Of a stretch of 64,000 nucleotides of DNA, positions 17,648-26,034 are shown piece by piece; position 1 is the stretch's first letter, and every line of letters starts with the position of its first letter. Source of the stretch: [Mycobacterium] fortunisiensis (GTDB lineage Bacteria > Actinomycetota > Actinomycetes > Mycobacteriales > Mycobacteriaceae). The translations under genes and the position numbers were made by a program. The notes beneath the pieces were generated by a model. That model saw only the letters and a list, made by a program, of their open reading frames with translations, made no database searches and was not told where the DNA came from. The DNA lies in assembly GCF_019050325.1 (NCBI RefSeq), contig NZ_VOMB01000026.1:1-64000 (forward strand). Reading direction: 5' to 3'.

Positions 17648-18421
17648 GTGACCGAAGTCGGGCCCGGTACCCCGGTGATCACGCGGGCTGCGGCGATCCT
17701 GCGCGCCCTCGCCGACGCGCGGTCGGACGGGATCACCACGACGGTGCTCGCCCGCACCACCGGCATGCCGAGGGCCACGGCGCACCGGATGCTCACCGCG
17801 CTGGCCGACGAAGGCCTCGTCGATCGCGCGTCCGACACCGGGCTGTGGTTCCTGGGCCCCGAGGTCTATCTGCTCGGTTCGGTGGCGGCAGCGCGCTACG
17901 ACGCGGCGCCGCTGGCCTCCGACATCCTGCGCGAGTTGGCTCGCGATACGGGAGAGAGTGCCTTCCTGTCCGCCCGTCGCGGCGACGAATCGGTTTGTGT
18001 CGCGGCCGAGGAAGGCAGCTTCCCGCTGCGCTCCCACGTGCTGTACCCCGGCAAGAGGTTTCCCCTCGGCGTCGCCTCGGCAGGCATCGTCATGCTGGCG
18101 CACCTACCGGACGCAGAGGTGACGGCGTATCTGGAACATGTTGACCTGACCGCGGATTGGGGCGACACCCACTCGTCCGCCCAGCTGCGACGGCGCGTCG
18201 AACAGACCCGGATCAAGGGCTACTCGGTCAACCCGGGGCTGGTCGTCGAGGGCAGTTGGGGGATCGGCGCGGCGGTGTTCAACGAGCTCGGTCGACCCAT
18301 GTGGGCATTGAGCCTGACCGGGGTGGAGATCCGCTTCGGCGCCCAGCGCCAGGCGGCACTCGGAGAGACCCTCCTGCTGGCCGCACACACCCTCGGTCAG
18401 CGGCTCAAACGGAAGCGATGA
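17648..18421 (+). CDS. IclR-family transcriptional regulator
   Basis: This 257-residue protein has an N-terminal winged helix (ITRAAAILRALADARSDGITTTVLARTTGMPRATAHRML) and the C-terminal IclR effector domain (about residues 85-255) with VASAGIVMLAHL and a late GFSVNPG-like segment (GYSVNPGLVVEGSWGIGAAV). The start is uncertain: GTG 17627 lies inside a palindromic operator, GTG 17648 has GAGG very close upstream; a leaderless message is possible. It probably regulates the divergent scoAB and MFS genes in response to an organic acid. Confidence 0.82.
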   Translation: MTEVGPGTPVITRAAAILRALADARSDGITTTVLARTTGMPRATAHRMLTALADEGLVDRASDTGLWFLGPEVYLLGSVAAARYDAAPLASDILRELARDTGESAFLSARRGDESVCVAAEEGSFPLRSHVLYPGKRFPLGVASAGIVMLAHLPDAEVTAYLEHVDLTADWGDTHSSAQLRRRVEQTRIKGYSVNPGLVVEGSWGIGAAVFNELGRPMWALSLTGVEIRFGAQRQAALGETLLLAAHTLGQRLKRKR

Positions 18422-18466
18422 GCCACCTGCTTGCGGTTCGGCCCCGATATTGCTGCAGTGGTGGGC

Positions 18467-19237
18467 ATGCCATTCCTCGAGCACGACCGCGGGCGGGCGT
18501 ACTACCGGCACTGGGCCGCTGAAGCGCCCCGGGCCGCAGTGGTCTTCCTGCATGGCTTCGGTGAGCACACCGGGCTGTACCACCGCTACGGTTTCGCCCT
18601 CAACGCCGCAGGCATCGACCTGTGGGCCGTCGACCAGTTCGGCCATGGCCTGAGCCCGGGCGCCCGGGGTGATTTCGGCAGCATCGAGGACAGCTCGGCG
18701 CTGGCCGAGGCGCTCACCGCCCTCGCCGAACGCGACACCCCGGCCATACCGCTGGTGGCGCAAGGACATTCGTTCGGTTCGGTGGTCACGCTGTTCCGGC
18801 TGCTCGGCGAACCCACCCGCTACCGGGCCGGCATCATTTCCGGTGCGCCGTTGGTGCCGATCCCCGAAATGCTCGATACCGACACCGCATTGGACCTGGA
18901 TCCGACCTGGCTCTCGTCGGACCCGTTCTACCTCGACTCCCTACAGAACGACCCGCTGGCCTTCGTCGACGCCGACGGAGTGGCGCTCACCCGCGAGCTG
19001 GACCGGGCCTGGGACCGATTCGGCGCAGAACTACCCGGGCTCACCGTGCCCACCCTGGCGCTGCACGGTTCGGCCGACGTCATCGCAGCGGCCGGCGCCG
19101 TCAAGGCGTATGCCGAACAGATAGAACCCCTGCAGTACAAGGAGTTTGCCGGCAGCCGTCACGACATTCTCAACGAATCCGTGCACCGTGAGGTGGCGGC
19201 GGCCATCGTGAAGTTCATCGACGCGCAGATCGGCTAA
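18467..19237 (+). CDS. Alpha/beta hydrolase, lysophospholipase/monoacylglycerol lipase type
   Basis: The 256-residue hydrolase has oxyanion motif FLHGFGEHTG near 27-36, nucleophile Ser102 in GHSFGS, a charge relay Asp in LHGSADVI and His in SRHDILNE. The layout fits serine aminopeptidase S33/MGL-type lipases. ATG 18467 gives MPFLEHDRGRAYYRHW, typical of the family; a TTG at 18431 would add 12 unsupported residues. It lies 45 bases after the IclR gene, and a TetR gene converges with a 4-base overlap. Substrate unknown. Confidence 0.8.
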   Translation: MPFLEHDRGRAYYRHWAAEAPRAAVVFLHGFGEHTGLYHRYGFALNAAGIDLWAVDQFGHGLSPGARGDFGSIEDSSALAEALTALAERDTPAIPLVAQGHSFGSVVTLFRLLGEPTRYRAGIISGAPLVPIPEMLDTDTALDLDPTWLSSDPFYLDSLQNDPLAFVDADGVALTRELDRAWDRFGAELPGLTVPTLALHGSADVIAAAGAVKAYAEQIEPLQYKEFAGSRHDILNESVHREVAAAIVKFIDAQIG

Positions 19238-19794
19238 CGTGCGGCGTCATATCCGGCGGTGAGCCAGTAGACCGTCCGGTCGAGGCTGGGCAGGATCTCG
19301 GTGATGTCGATCTCGCCCGCGGTGAAACGCCCGACCAGCCCGAAGACCAGGTTCATCAGGATGGCGTCGAGGTCGTGCACGAACTCCTCGTCGACCCCGG
19401 ACAGGATGGACAGGCCCGCAGGCACCACAGCGTCGAGGCCGCGGCGCACCAGACGGTCCCCACCGGGCGCGGCCCGGGCCCGCGAGTAGGCCCTGAGCAT
19501 GTCGGGGTGCTTCTCCCAGGGCTCGAAGATGGTGCGGAACATCCGCATCAGCGCCTCGTACAGCGACTCCCCCGGTGCACGCGTCTGACCGGCCACCCCC
19601 GAATACCGGTTCTCCGCCATCCAGGAATCGAGCGCAGCCAGGATCAGCTCGTCGCGGGTGGAGTAGCGCTTGTAGATCGTGGCCAGCGAGGTCTTGGCCC
19701 GACGCGCCACCTCCCGCAGTTGCACGGCCTCATAGCCCTCGGACTCGAGGATCTCCACGACGATGTCGAGGATCCGATCACGCTCATCTGCCAC
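19234..19794 (-). CDS. TetR-family regulator of the SDR/CMD/aldehyde dehydrogenase operon
   Basis: This 186-residue regulator has an N-terminal helix-turn-helix (ILDIVVEILESEGYEAVQLREVARRAKTSLATIYKRY) and a helical ligand domain. It diverges from the SDR operon at 19880. The 85-base gap holds two palindromes with GTAAC/GTTAC half-sites spaced 22 bases apart, which I take as its binding sites. Ligand unknown; a CoA thioester or steroid-like intermediate would suit the neighbourhood. It is not KstR2, whose sequence is different. Confidence 0.85.
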   Translation of the reverse strand: MADERDRILDIVVEILESEGYEAVQLREVARRAKTSLATIYKRYSTRDELILAALDSWMAENRYSGVAGQTRAPGESLYEALMRMFRTIFEPWEKHPDMLRAYSRARAAPGGDRLVRRGLDAVVPAGLSILSGVDEEFVHDLDAILMNLVFGLVGRFTAGEIDITEILPSLDRTVYWLTAGYDAAR

Positions 19795-19820
19795 TTCGAA
19801 AACACCCTTGCCGCCGGAGA

Positions 19821-19855
19821 GTAACCACGTTACCGTACCGCTGTAACACGGTTAC
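19821..19855. promoter_or_regulatory. Paired TetR operator candidates
   Basis: Two perfect interrupted palindromes, GTAACCACGTTAC (19821-19833) and GTAACACGGTTAC (19843-19855), are 22 bases apart, about two helical turns, between the divergent TetR and SDR genes. The spacing suits two dimers on one face of the DNA. Confidence 0.6.
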
Positions 19856-19879
19856 ACCCATTCGACGAATCGAGGATCA

Positions 19880-20710
19880 GTGGGGAATCTGGACGGCAAA
19901 GTCGCTTTTATCACCGGGGTGGCACGTGGCCAGGGCCGCAGCCACGCGGTGACGCTCGCCGGCGAAGGCGCGGCCATCATCGGGGTGGACATCTGCGCAA
20001 ATATCGCATCCAACCCGTACCCGATGGCCGGCCGCAACGAGCTCGACGAGACCGTCGCCCTGGTCGAAGCGGCCGGCGGCAAGATGCTCGGATCGGTCGC
20101 TGACGTGCGCGACTTCCACGCCGTCAAGAGCGCACTCGATGCGGGCGTCGAGCAGTTCGGTCGACTGGACATCGTGCTCGCCAATGCCGGCGTCGCCCCG
20201 ACCGCGTTTCGTGAAGTGACCATCGAAGAAGACCTCGAGATGTGGTCCGATGCGGTCGGCGTCAACCTGGTCGGCTCGTTCCACACCGCCAAGGCCGCCA
20301 TCCCCCACCTCATCGCAGGCGGACGCGGCGGGTCGATCGTGTTCACCAGTTCCACCGCCGGACTGCGCGGCTTCGGCGGCATGCAGGGCGGCGGCCTGGG
20401 CTATGCGGCGTCCAAGCACGGCATCGTCGGACTGATGCGTACCCTGTCCAACGCCCTTGCCCCACACAGCATCCGGGTCAACACCGTGCACCCCACCGCG
20501 GTGAACACCATGATGGCCGTCAACCCGGCCATGACGGCGTTCCTGGAAAACTACCCCGACGGCGGTCCGCACCTGCAGAACCCGATGCCGGTCTCACTGC
20601 TGGAGCCCGAGGACATCAGCGCGACGATCAGTTACCTGGTCTCCGACGCTGCCAAATACGTCACTGGGGTCACCCTCCCCGTCGACGCCGGCTTCACCAA
20701 CAAACTCTGA
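19880..20710 (+). CDS. Mycofactocin-coupled SDR oxidoreductase 1
   Basis: The 276-residue SDR has a cofactor loop TGVARGQGRSHAV, the IGVDIC segment, YPMAGRNELDET and catalytic YAASKHG, with the extra insert typical of the mycofactocin-coupled SDR subfamily. These enzymes hold NAD tightly and pass electrons to mycofactocin. GTG at 19880 starts the operon; its stop overlaps the next ATG by one base. The likely substrate is an alcohol, not identifiable here. Confidence 0.82.
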   Translation: MGNLDGKVAFITGVARGQGRSHAVTLAGEGAAIIGVDICANIASNPYPMAGRNELDETVALVEAAGGKMLGSVADVRDFHAVKSALDAGVEQFGRLDIVLANAGVAPTAFREVTIEEDLEMWSDAVGVNLVGSFHTAKAAIPHLIAGGRGGSIVFTSSTAGLRGFGGMQGGGLGYAASKHGIVGLMRTLSNALAPHSIRVNTVHPTAVNTMMAVNPAMTAFLENYPDGGPHLQNPMPVSLLEPEDISATISYLVSDAAKYVTGVTLPVDAGFTNKL

Positions 20711-21510
20711 TGGGGCGCGTCACCGGCAAGCGCGTGCTGATCACCGGCGCAGCACGCGGTATGGGCCGAAGCCACGCCGTACGCCTGGCCGAAGAGGGCG
20801 CCGACGTGATCCTCGTCGACATCTGCGAATCCCTGCCCGAGGTGGAATATCCCCTCGCCACCCGTGACGAACTGGACGAAACCGCCCGTCTGGTCCGCGA
20901 ATTGGGCCGCCAGGCCGTGCCGTATGTGGTCGACGTGCGCGACGGCGAAGCGTTGAGCGCGGCGGTGGCCGACGGCGTCGACAAGCTGGGCGGGCTGGAG
21001 GCCTCGGTGGCCAACGCCGGCGTGCTGACCGCAGGCACCTGGGACACCACCACCGCCGAGCAGTGGCGCACCGTCGTCGATGTCAACCTGATCGGCACCT
21101 GGAACACCTGCCGCGCCGCACTGCCACACCTGGTGGAGCGCGGCGGCAGCCTGATCAACGTCAGCTCGGTGGCCGGGATCAAGGGCTCACCGCTGCACAC
21201 GCCCTACACAGCATCCAAACACGGTGTGGTGGGCCTCAGCCGTGCCCTGGCCAATGAGCTTGCCGCAGTGAATGTCCGGGTCAACACCGTGCATCCCACC
21301 GGTGTCGCCACCGGGCTGCGGCCGGACACCCTGCACACCCTGATCCACCAGTCCCGCCAGGACCTGGGGGCGATCTTCCAGAACGCACTCCCGATCCAGA
21401 TGACCGAGGCCCTCGACATCAGCAACGCGGTGCTGTTCCTGATCTCCGACGAGGCCCGGCACGTCACCGGGCTGGAGTTCAAGGTCGACGCGGGAGCCAC
21501 GATCCGATGA
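20710..21510 (+). CDS. Mycofactocin-coupled SDR oxidoreductase 2
   Basis: A second SDR of 266 residues, paralogous to the preceding one: TGAARGMGRSHAVRLAEEGAD, VDICESLPEVEYPLATRDEL, and catalytic YTASKHGVVGLSRAL. The conserved GRSHAV and YP-x-A-x3-EL patterns place it in the mycofactocin-coupled group. Start and stop both overlap neighbours (TGATG and ATGA), so it is part of a four-gene operon with the CMD protein and aldehyde dehydrogenase. Confidence 0.82.
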   Translation: MGRVTGKRVLITGAARGMGRSHAVRLAEEGADVILVDICESLPEVEYPLATRDELDETARLVRELGRQAVPYVVDVRDGEALSAAVADGVDKLGGLEASVANAGVLTAGTWDTTTAEQWRTVVDVNLIGTWNTCRAALPHLVERGGSLINVSSVAGIKGSPLHTPYTASKHGVVGLSRALANELAAVNVRVNTVHPTGVATGLRPDTLHTLIHQSRQDLGAIFQNALPIQMTEALDISNAVLFLISDEARHVTGLEFKVDAGATIR

Positions 21511-22304
21511 CCGCCTCCGACACCCGGGCCGAGCGGGGCAGGCGCGAGTTCGCCGAGGTGATGACGTTCGCGGCGCCGGACGACAACACCGCTGCGAGCT
21601 CAGCATTACTCGACTTCGTCTTCGCCGAGGTGTGGACGCGGCCGACACTGTCGCGTCGGGACCGGCGGTTCGTCACGCTGGCCTGCGTCGCGGCCGCCGA
21701 CGCCGAAGAACCGTTGCGCGACCACGTCTACGCCGCCCTGAACAGCGGCGACGTGTCGATCGTCGAAATGCGGGAAACAGTCCTGCATTTCGCTGTCTAT
21801 GCCGGCTGGCCCAAGGCGTCTCGGTTCAACATCATGGTCGACGAGCAGTGGGACCGGATCCACCGGGAACGGGGGCTCACCCCGCCCGCACCCGAACCGC
21901 TGCTGCCGCTCCCCACGCCGAGCGACCCGGAGGAACGATTGGTCTGCGGCGAGCAGTCCTTCCGGGAGATCAACTGCATCCCGTTCGCCCCGACCCGAGA
22001 CAACCCGTACTCCGGGGCGGGCATCCTCAACTTCGTCTTCGGAGAGATGTGGCTGCGGCCCGGACTCGGCATGAAGGAACGACGCCTGGTGACGGTGGCC
22101 TGTGTGGCCTTTCAGGATGCGCCGCTGCCGATCCTCAGCCATGTCTACGCCGCCCTCAAGAGCCGCGACGTCTCCTTCGAGGAAATGGATGAGCTGGCAC
22201 TGCATTTCGCGGCCTACTACGGCTGGCCCAAGGCGGCGAACCTCAACCAGGTGATCGGCGAGCAGAAGCAGCGGGTGCTCGAAGAATGGGAAGCCGAGGC
22301 ATGA
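21507..22304 (+). CDS. Tandem carboxymuconolactone-decarboxylase-like protein
   Basis: This 265-residue protein holds two similar halves: LDFVFAEVWTRPTLSRRDRRFVTLACVAA with VLHFAVYAGWPKA, and LNFVFGEMWLRPGLGMKERRLVTVACVAF with ALHFAAYYGWPKA. Each is a CMD fold. Neither half has the CxxC of AhpD peroxidase-type relatives, so decarboxylase, lactonase or isomerase-like chemistry is more likely. It is co-translated with SDR2 and the aldehyde dehydrogenase. Confidence 0.78.
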   Translation: MTASDTRAERGRREFAEVMTFAAPDDNTAASSALLDFVFAEVWTRPTLSRRDRRFVTLACVAAADAEEPLRDHVYAALNSGDVSIVEMRETVLHFAVYAGWPKASRFNIMVDEQWDRIHRERGLTPPAPEPLLPLPTPSDPEERLVCGEQSFREINCIPFAPTRDNPYSGAGILNFVFGEMWLRPGLGMKERRLVTVACVAFQDAPLPILSHVYAALKSRDVSFEEMDELALHFAAYYGWPKAANLNQVIGEQKQRVLEEWEAEA

Positions 22305-23701
22305 CGTTCGAGCACATCTACCCCGCGACTGGGCAGCCGAACGGGACTGTGTCGCTGGCAGGTACAGCCGAGGTCGATGACGCTGTCCAACTGGCCGCGA
22401 AAGCGCAGCGGGAGTGGGCCTCGCTAACCGTAGACCGGCGCCGGGACCTGATGATCCGCTTGGCCGACGTGGTGCACGAGCATCTCGACGAGCTCGCCGC
22501 ACTCAACGTGGCCGACTATGCCGTGCCGATTTCGTTCGCAGGCAATGCGGTACTGCTCGAACGCTTCCTGCGGCATTTCGCGGGCTACGCCGACAAGCCA
22601 CATGGGGTAACCACGCCGGTCAACGGATCGTTCGACATCAACCTCGTCGAGCGCGAACCCTACGGTGTCATCGCCGTCATCACCCCATGGAACGGCGCCC
22701 TGGTGGTTGCCGGGTCGTGCGTTGCACCGGCACTTGCCGCAGGAAACGCCGTGGTACTCAAGCCCTCAGAGCTCGCGCCGTTCGCGGCGCTACGTTTCGG
22801 TGAATTGTGCTTGGAGGCCGGGCTGCCCGAGGGTCTGGTGACCGTCGTTCCTGCGGACGCCGAGGGCAGCGAGGCTCTGGTGCGTCATCGTGGTGTCGGC
22901 AAGATCGCGTTCACCGGTGGCGGTGCGACCGCACGCAAGGTATTACAGGCTGCCGCAACCAATCTCACGCCGGTGGTGACCGAGCTGGGCGGCAAATCGG
23001 CCAACCTCATATTCGCCGATGCGGATCTCAGCCTCGCCGCCACGCTGTCAGCTCACCAAGGTCCGCTCATGCAATCGGGGCAGAGCTGCGCATGCGCGAG
23101 CCGGATTCTCGTCCACGACACGGTCTACGACGAATTCGTTCAGCAGTTCATCGAGGTGGTGAGCGGGGCCCGCATCGGTGACCCGATGGATTCCTCGACC
23201 ACATTCGGACCGGTGATCAGCCAGGCCTCCGCCGACCGGGTCCTTGATGCGATCAATACAGCGGTATCCGGCGGGGTAGGTGAACTGCTGCTCGGCGGCA
23301 ACCGGGTCGGCAGTGAGCGGCTTCCCGCGGACCTGGCCAACGGCTACTACATCGAGCCGACGGTATTCGGTGGCGTGGATAACACCTCGGAACTCGCCCA
23401 GCTGGAAACCTTCGGCCCGGTGGTGTCGGTCATGCGGTTTCGCGACGAGGACGAGGCCGTCCGGGTCGCAAACGACACACCGTACGGATTGAACGCCTTC
23501 GTCCACACGACGGATCTGAACCGTGCGCATCGGGTGGCTCGCCAGCTGGAATCCGGGTCGGTGTGGATCAACCAGTTCAGTGATATCTCTCCCCAAGGCC
23601 CCTACGGCGGCTACAAGCAGAGCGGCTCTGGGCGCACCGGTGGCCGAGAAGGCCTGCAGGAGTTCCAGCAGGTGAAGAACATCCGGATCGCCGTGCGGTG
23701 A
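22301..23701 (+). CDS. NAD(P)-dependent aldehyde dehydrogenase
   Basis: The 466-residue enzyme shows the complete ALDH catalytic set: Asn131 (PWNG), Lys154 (KPSE), Glu228 (ELGGK) and nucleophile Cys263 in SGQSCACAS, with ETFGPV near 370. It oxidises an aldehyde to the acid, fitting as the step after the SDR alcohol oxidations in this operon. ATG 22301 overlaps the CMD stop. Its TGA is the first part of a 13-bp terminator stem. Confidence 0.88.
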   Translation: MTFEHIYPATGQPNGTVSLAGTAEVDDAVQLAAKAQREWASLTVDRRRDLMIRLADVVHEHLDELAALNVADYAVPISFAGNAVLLERFLRHFAGYADKPHGVTTPVNGSFDINLVEREPYGVIAVITPWNGALVVAGSCVAPALAAGNAVVLKPSELAPFAALRFGELCLEAGLPEGLVTVVPADAEGSEALVRHRGVGKIAFTGGGATARKVLQAAATNLTPVVTELGGKSANLIFADADLSLAATLSAHQGPLMQSGQSCACASRILVHDTVYDEFVQQFIEVVSGARIGDPMDSSTTFGPVISQASADRVLDAINTAVSGGVGELLLGGNRVGSERLPADLANGYYIEPTVFGGVDNTSELAQLETFGPVVSVMRFRDEDEAVRVANDTPYGLNAFVHTTDLNRAHRVARQLESGSVWINQFSDISPQGPYGGYKQSGSGRTGGREGLQEFQQVKNIRIAVR

Positions 23702-23730
23702 CTTCCCGGACCACGCTGTCCGGGAAGTCA
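23699..23730. terminator. Bidirectional hairpin terminator
   Basis: A perfect 13-bp stem (TGACTTCCCGGAC at 23699-23711 and its complement at 23718-23730) encloses a 6-base loop between the convergent aldehyde dehydrogenase and P450 genes. There is no U tract, as is common in mycobacteria. Confidence 0.8.
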
Positions 23731-23752
23731 GGCCGTCACGGTCGAGATCGGG

Positions 23753-25048
23753 TCAGCCCCGGACCGGCGTGAACGTGATGTGCAGCTCGGTGAGGCCACG
23801 CAACAGGAACGTCGGCTCGTAGGCATAGTTGCGCTGCGCGGCCGGACCGTGTGCCGACTCGTCGATGGCGATATCCCGCATCCGGTCCAGCATCCGGGCC
23901 ACGGTGATCTGACCTTCGACCCGGGCCAGCGGAGCCCCGGCACAAGTGTGGATACCGCGCCCAAAGGCGATGTGCTCACGCACATTCGGCCGATCGATAT
24001 GGAACTGGTCAGGATTCTCGAACTTGCGCGGATCGCGGTTGGCCGCGCCCAGACACAGCATCAACACCGTGCCGGCCTTGATCGGTACGCCACCGAGCGT
24101 CGTGGACTTGCGGCACAGCCGGAAGTCGATCTTGGTGGGGCTCTGTATCCGCAGCGCCTCTTCCATGAAAGCCGGGATCTGGTCCGGGTTCTCGCGCAGT
24201 TGCTGCTGGAATTCGGGCCGATCCCCCAGCGTCTGCACTGCGGCGCTGAGCAGTTTGGTCACCGTCTCCTGACCCGCGGCGAACAGGAACGTCGCCGGGC
24301 GCACCACCTCGAGCACCTCCGGGATCGATCCGTCCGGGTAGGTCGCGGCGGCCATGCCGCCGAGCACGTCGTCGCGCGGATGTTCGCGGCGCTGTGCGAT
24401 GTACCCACTGAACTTGTCGTCGAGGTACTCCAGCGGGTTGAGGCCCACCGGTTCCCCGTCGAGCGCACCCACCCGGCTGCCGGGCTGCCGGCCGGCCCCC
24501 AGCTTCAACCGGAACTCGGCGCGGTCCTCCTCCGGGACCCCGAGCAGATCGGTGATGGCAAGGGTGGCGAACGGCTTGGCGTATTCCGACAGGAATTCGC
24601 ACTTACCAGTCAAACCAGCGGGCGCGATGAACTCGTCGAGCTGGCGGTCGGCCAGCTGCCACATGTAGTCCTCGTTCTCCTTGAGCCGACGCGGCGTCAG
24701 CAACCGGCTCAGCAGGGAACGGGCCCGCTCATGCTGCGGGGGATCCATCACCACCATGTGCTCGTGGATCGGGAACTCGTGGCGGTGCGCCTCGATCTGC
24801 TCGCTGATGTCGTCGCCCTCGGGTTCGAAGGGCAACGGCGGGAACGGGCCGCCGATGGCGTTCACCGCGGAAAACGAGGCATGGTCTTTGAAGGCCGCCA
24901 TCACTTCGGCGTACCCGGTCACCGCCACCACACCGTGATGCGGTTCGGTGAACACCGGCCCGTTGCTGCGCAGGTATTCGTAGTACTCGTAGGGATCCTG
25001 GGCGACGGCCGGATCGGTGAAGTAATCGACGGAGGCGAAATCGGTCAT
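23753..25048 (-). CDS. Cytochrome P450
   Basis: The 431-residue class I bacterial P450 has I-helix FLFAAGQETVTKLL (Ala/Gly-x-Glu-Thr for O2 activation), ExxR in the K helix region (EEALRIQSP), and the haem loop FGRGIHTCAGAPLAR with ligand Cys369. It lies directly after its ferredoxin (25052-25288) with a 3-base gap, and shares the operator TTTGATC-N4-GATCAAA with the nearby TetR and SDR. I do not assign a CYP family. Substrate is likely a hydrophobic alcohol precursor or terpenoid, but that is a guess. Confidence 0.88.
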   Translation of the reverse strand: MTDFASVDYFTDPAVAQDPYEYYEYLRSNGPVFTEPHHGVVAVTGYAEVMAAFKDHASFSAVNAIGGPFPPLPFEPEGDDISEQIEAHRHEFPIHEHMVVMDPPQHERARSLLSRLLTPRRLKENEDYMWQLADRQLDEFIAPAGLTGKCEFLSEYAKPFATLAITDLLGVPEEDRAEFRLKLGAGRQPGSRVGALDGEPVGLNPLEYLDDKFSGYIAQRREHPRDDVLGGMAAATYPDGSIPEVLEVVRPATFLFAAGQETVTKLLSAAVQTLGDRPEFQQQLRENPDQIPAFMEEALRIQSPTKIDFRLCRKSTTLGGVPIKAGTVLMLCLGAANRDPRKFENPDQFHIDRPNVREHIAFGRGIHTCAGAPLARVEGQITVARMLDRMRDIAIDESAHGPAAQRNYAYEPTFLLRGLTELHITFTPVRG

Positions 25049-25051
25049 GGC

Positions 25052-25288
25052 TCACTGGCCTTTCGTGCTGGTGTTGATCAGGCTGATCGCCTGACGCGGG
25101 CAGGCGTCGACGGCAGATTTGATGGCCTCGCGGGTATGTTGATCCCACGGCCCGGGCGGCGGGGCAGCGCCGGCCACCTCGTCGTCGGACAGATCGAATA
25201 CCTCGGGGGCAAGTTGGATGCACAGTGCGTGGCCCTCACACAGGCCGGCATCCACCTCGACCCCAACTGCGCTCATGTCTTCGGGCAT
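25052..25288 (-). CDS. 3Fe-4S type ferredoxin, P450 partner
   Basis: This 78-residue ferredoxin has CEGHALC, a further Cys-Pro near the C-terminus, and the three-cysteine pattern CxxHxxC...CP typical of actinobacterial P450 ferredoxins with a [3Fe-4S] cluster. ATG at 25288 has GAGGA about 6 bases upstream; an internal ATG (25276) lacks one. It is the promoter-proximal gene of the ferredoxin-P450 pair and would pass electrons to the P450. A TetR-type palindrome overlaps its promoter region. Confidence 0.87.
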   Translation of the reverse strand: MPEDMSAVGVEVDAGLCEGHALCIQLAPEVFDLSDDEVAGAAPPPGPWDQHTREAIKSAVDACPRQAISLINTSTKGQ

Positions 25289-25307
25289 CTCTTTCCTCAG
25301 TTCCAAA

Positions 25308-25325
25308 TTTGATCAATCGATCAAA
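25308..25325. promoter_or_regulatory. TetR operator copy 1 (ferredoxin/P450 promoter)
   Basis: TTTGATCAATCGATCAAA is an interrupted palindrome 20 bases upstream of the ferredoxin start. The same motif recurs at 26885-26902 and 26937-26953 before the SDR, and the TetR gene at 25432 lies between, so one regulator probably governs both units. Confidence 0.75.
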
Positions 25326-25431
25326 CCGTTAGGATGGCTCATGCTTACCACCCCTGACGATCGACGGTCAAGGACTTTGACCAGCACGTCGTATCCGTTG
25401 TTGGGCAACGGTTTTCGGATGGCGCACTGAT

Positions 25432-26034
25432 ATGGCCACACCCCGCCAGGCCCGACAGTCCAAGGAGAAGGACGCCGGCACCCGCCAACGGCTGATCGAG
25501 GCGACCGCCCAGGTCATTCGCGACGAGGGGTATGCCGCGGCCACCACCCGGCGGATCGCCGCGGTGGCCGGCGTGCGCTCGGCGCTGGTCTACTACTACT
25601 TCGACACCCTCGACGACCTGTTCGTCGCGGTTCTGCAATCCGGGGCCGATGCCGCCCTCGAGCGGATGCGTGACGCACTCACCACCGACGATCCACTGCG
25701 CGCACTGTGGCTGATCAACTCCGACTCCCGGGCCACCGGACTGAACACCGAGTTCATGGCACTGGCCAACCACCGCAAGGCGCTCGGCGCCGAACTCAAG
25801 GCCTACTCCGAACGGGTCCGCGACATCGAAACCGCCGCAGTGGCCGGGGTTTTGCGCTCGCACGGCGTGGACATGGAGGAGTTTCCACCGGTGGTGATGT
25901 CGATGCTGCTCACCCAGTCCGCCCGCAGCCTGTGCAACGAAGAGGCGGTCGGCGTGACCGAGGGCCACGCCGAGTTCCGCGCCTTCGTCGAACGGTTCCT
26001 GCGCCGATTCGGCACCGGGCAGCCCGCTACTTGA
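25432..26034 (+). CDS. TetR-family regulator of the P450/SDR unit
   Basis: This 200-residue regulator has a basic N-terminus and a helix-turn-helix (EATAQVIRDEGYAAATTRRIAAVAGVRSALVYYYF) plus an all-helical ligand domain. Its gene sits between the ferredoxin-P450 pair and an SDR on the opposite strand, both preceded by TTTGATC-N4-GATCAAA palindromes. It overlaps the SDR 3' end by 8 bases. I infer it represses both units in the absence of their substrate. Confidence 0.86.
   Translation: MATPRQARQSKEKDAGTRQRLIEATAQVIRDEGYAAATTRRIAAVAGVRSALVYYYFDTLDDLFVAVLQSGADAALERMRDALTTDDPLRALWLINSDSRATGLNTEFMALANHRKALGAELKAYSERVRDIETAAVAGVLRSHGVDMEEFPPVVMSMLLTQSARSLCNEEAVGVTEGHAEFRAFVERFLRRFGTGQPAT

Noticed and set aside
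19234..19794. KstR2 repressor
   Set aside because: The helix-turn-helix and the operator sequence (GTAAC...GTTAC) differ from KstR2 and its CAAGnnCTTG site.
25340..25429. 29-codon open frame before the TetR gene (MLTTPDDRRSRTLTS...)
   Set aside because: No ribosome site or known family; it resembles random sequence next to the promoter. It is not a mycofactocin precursor, which would need a distinctive C-terminal Val-Tyr.
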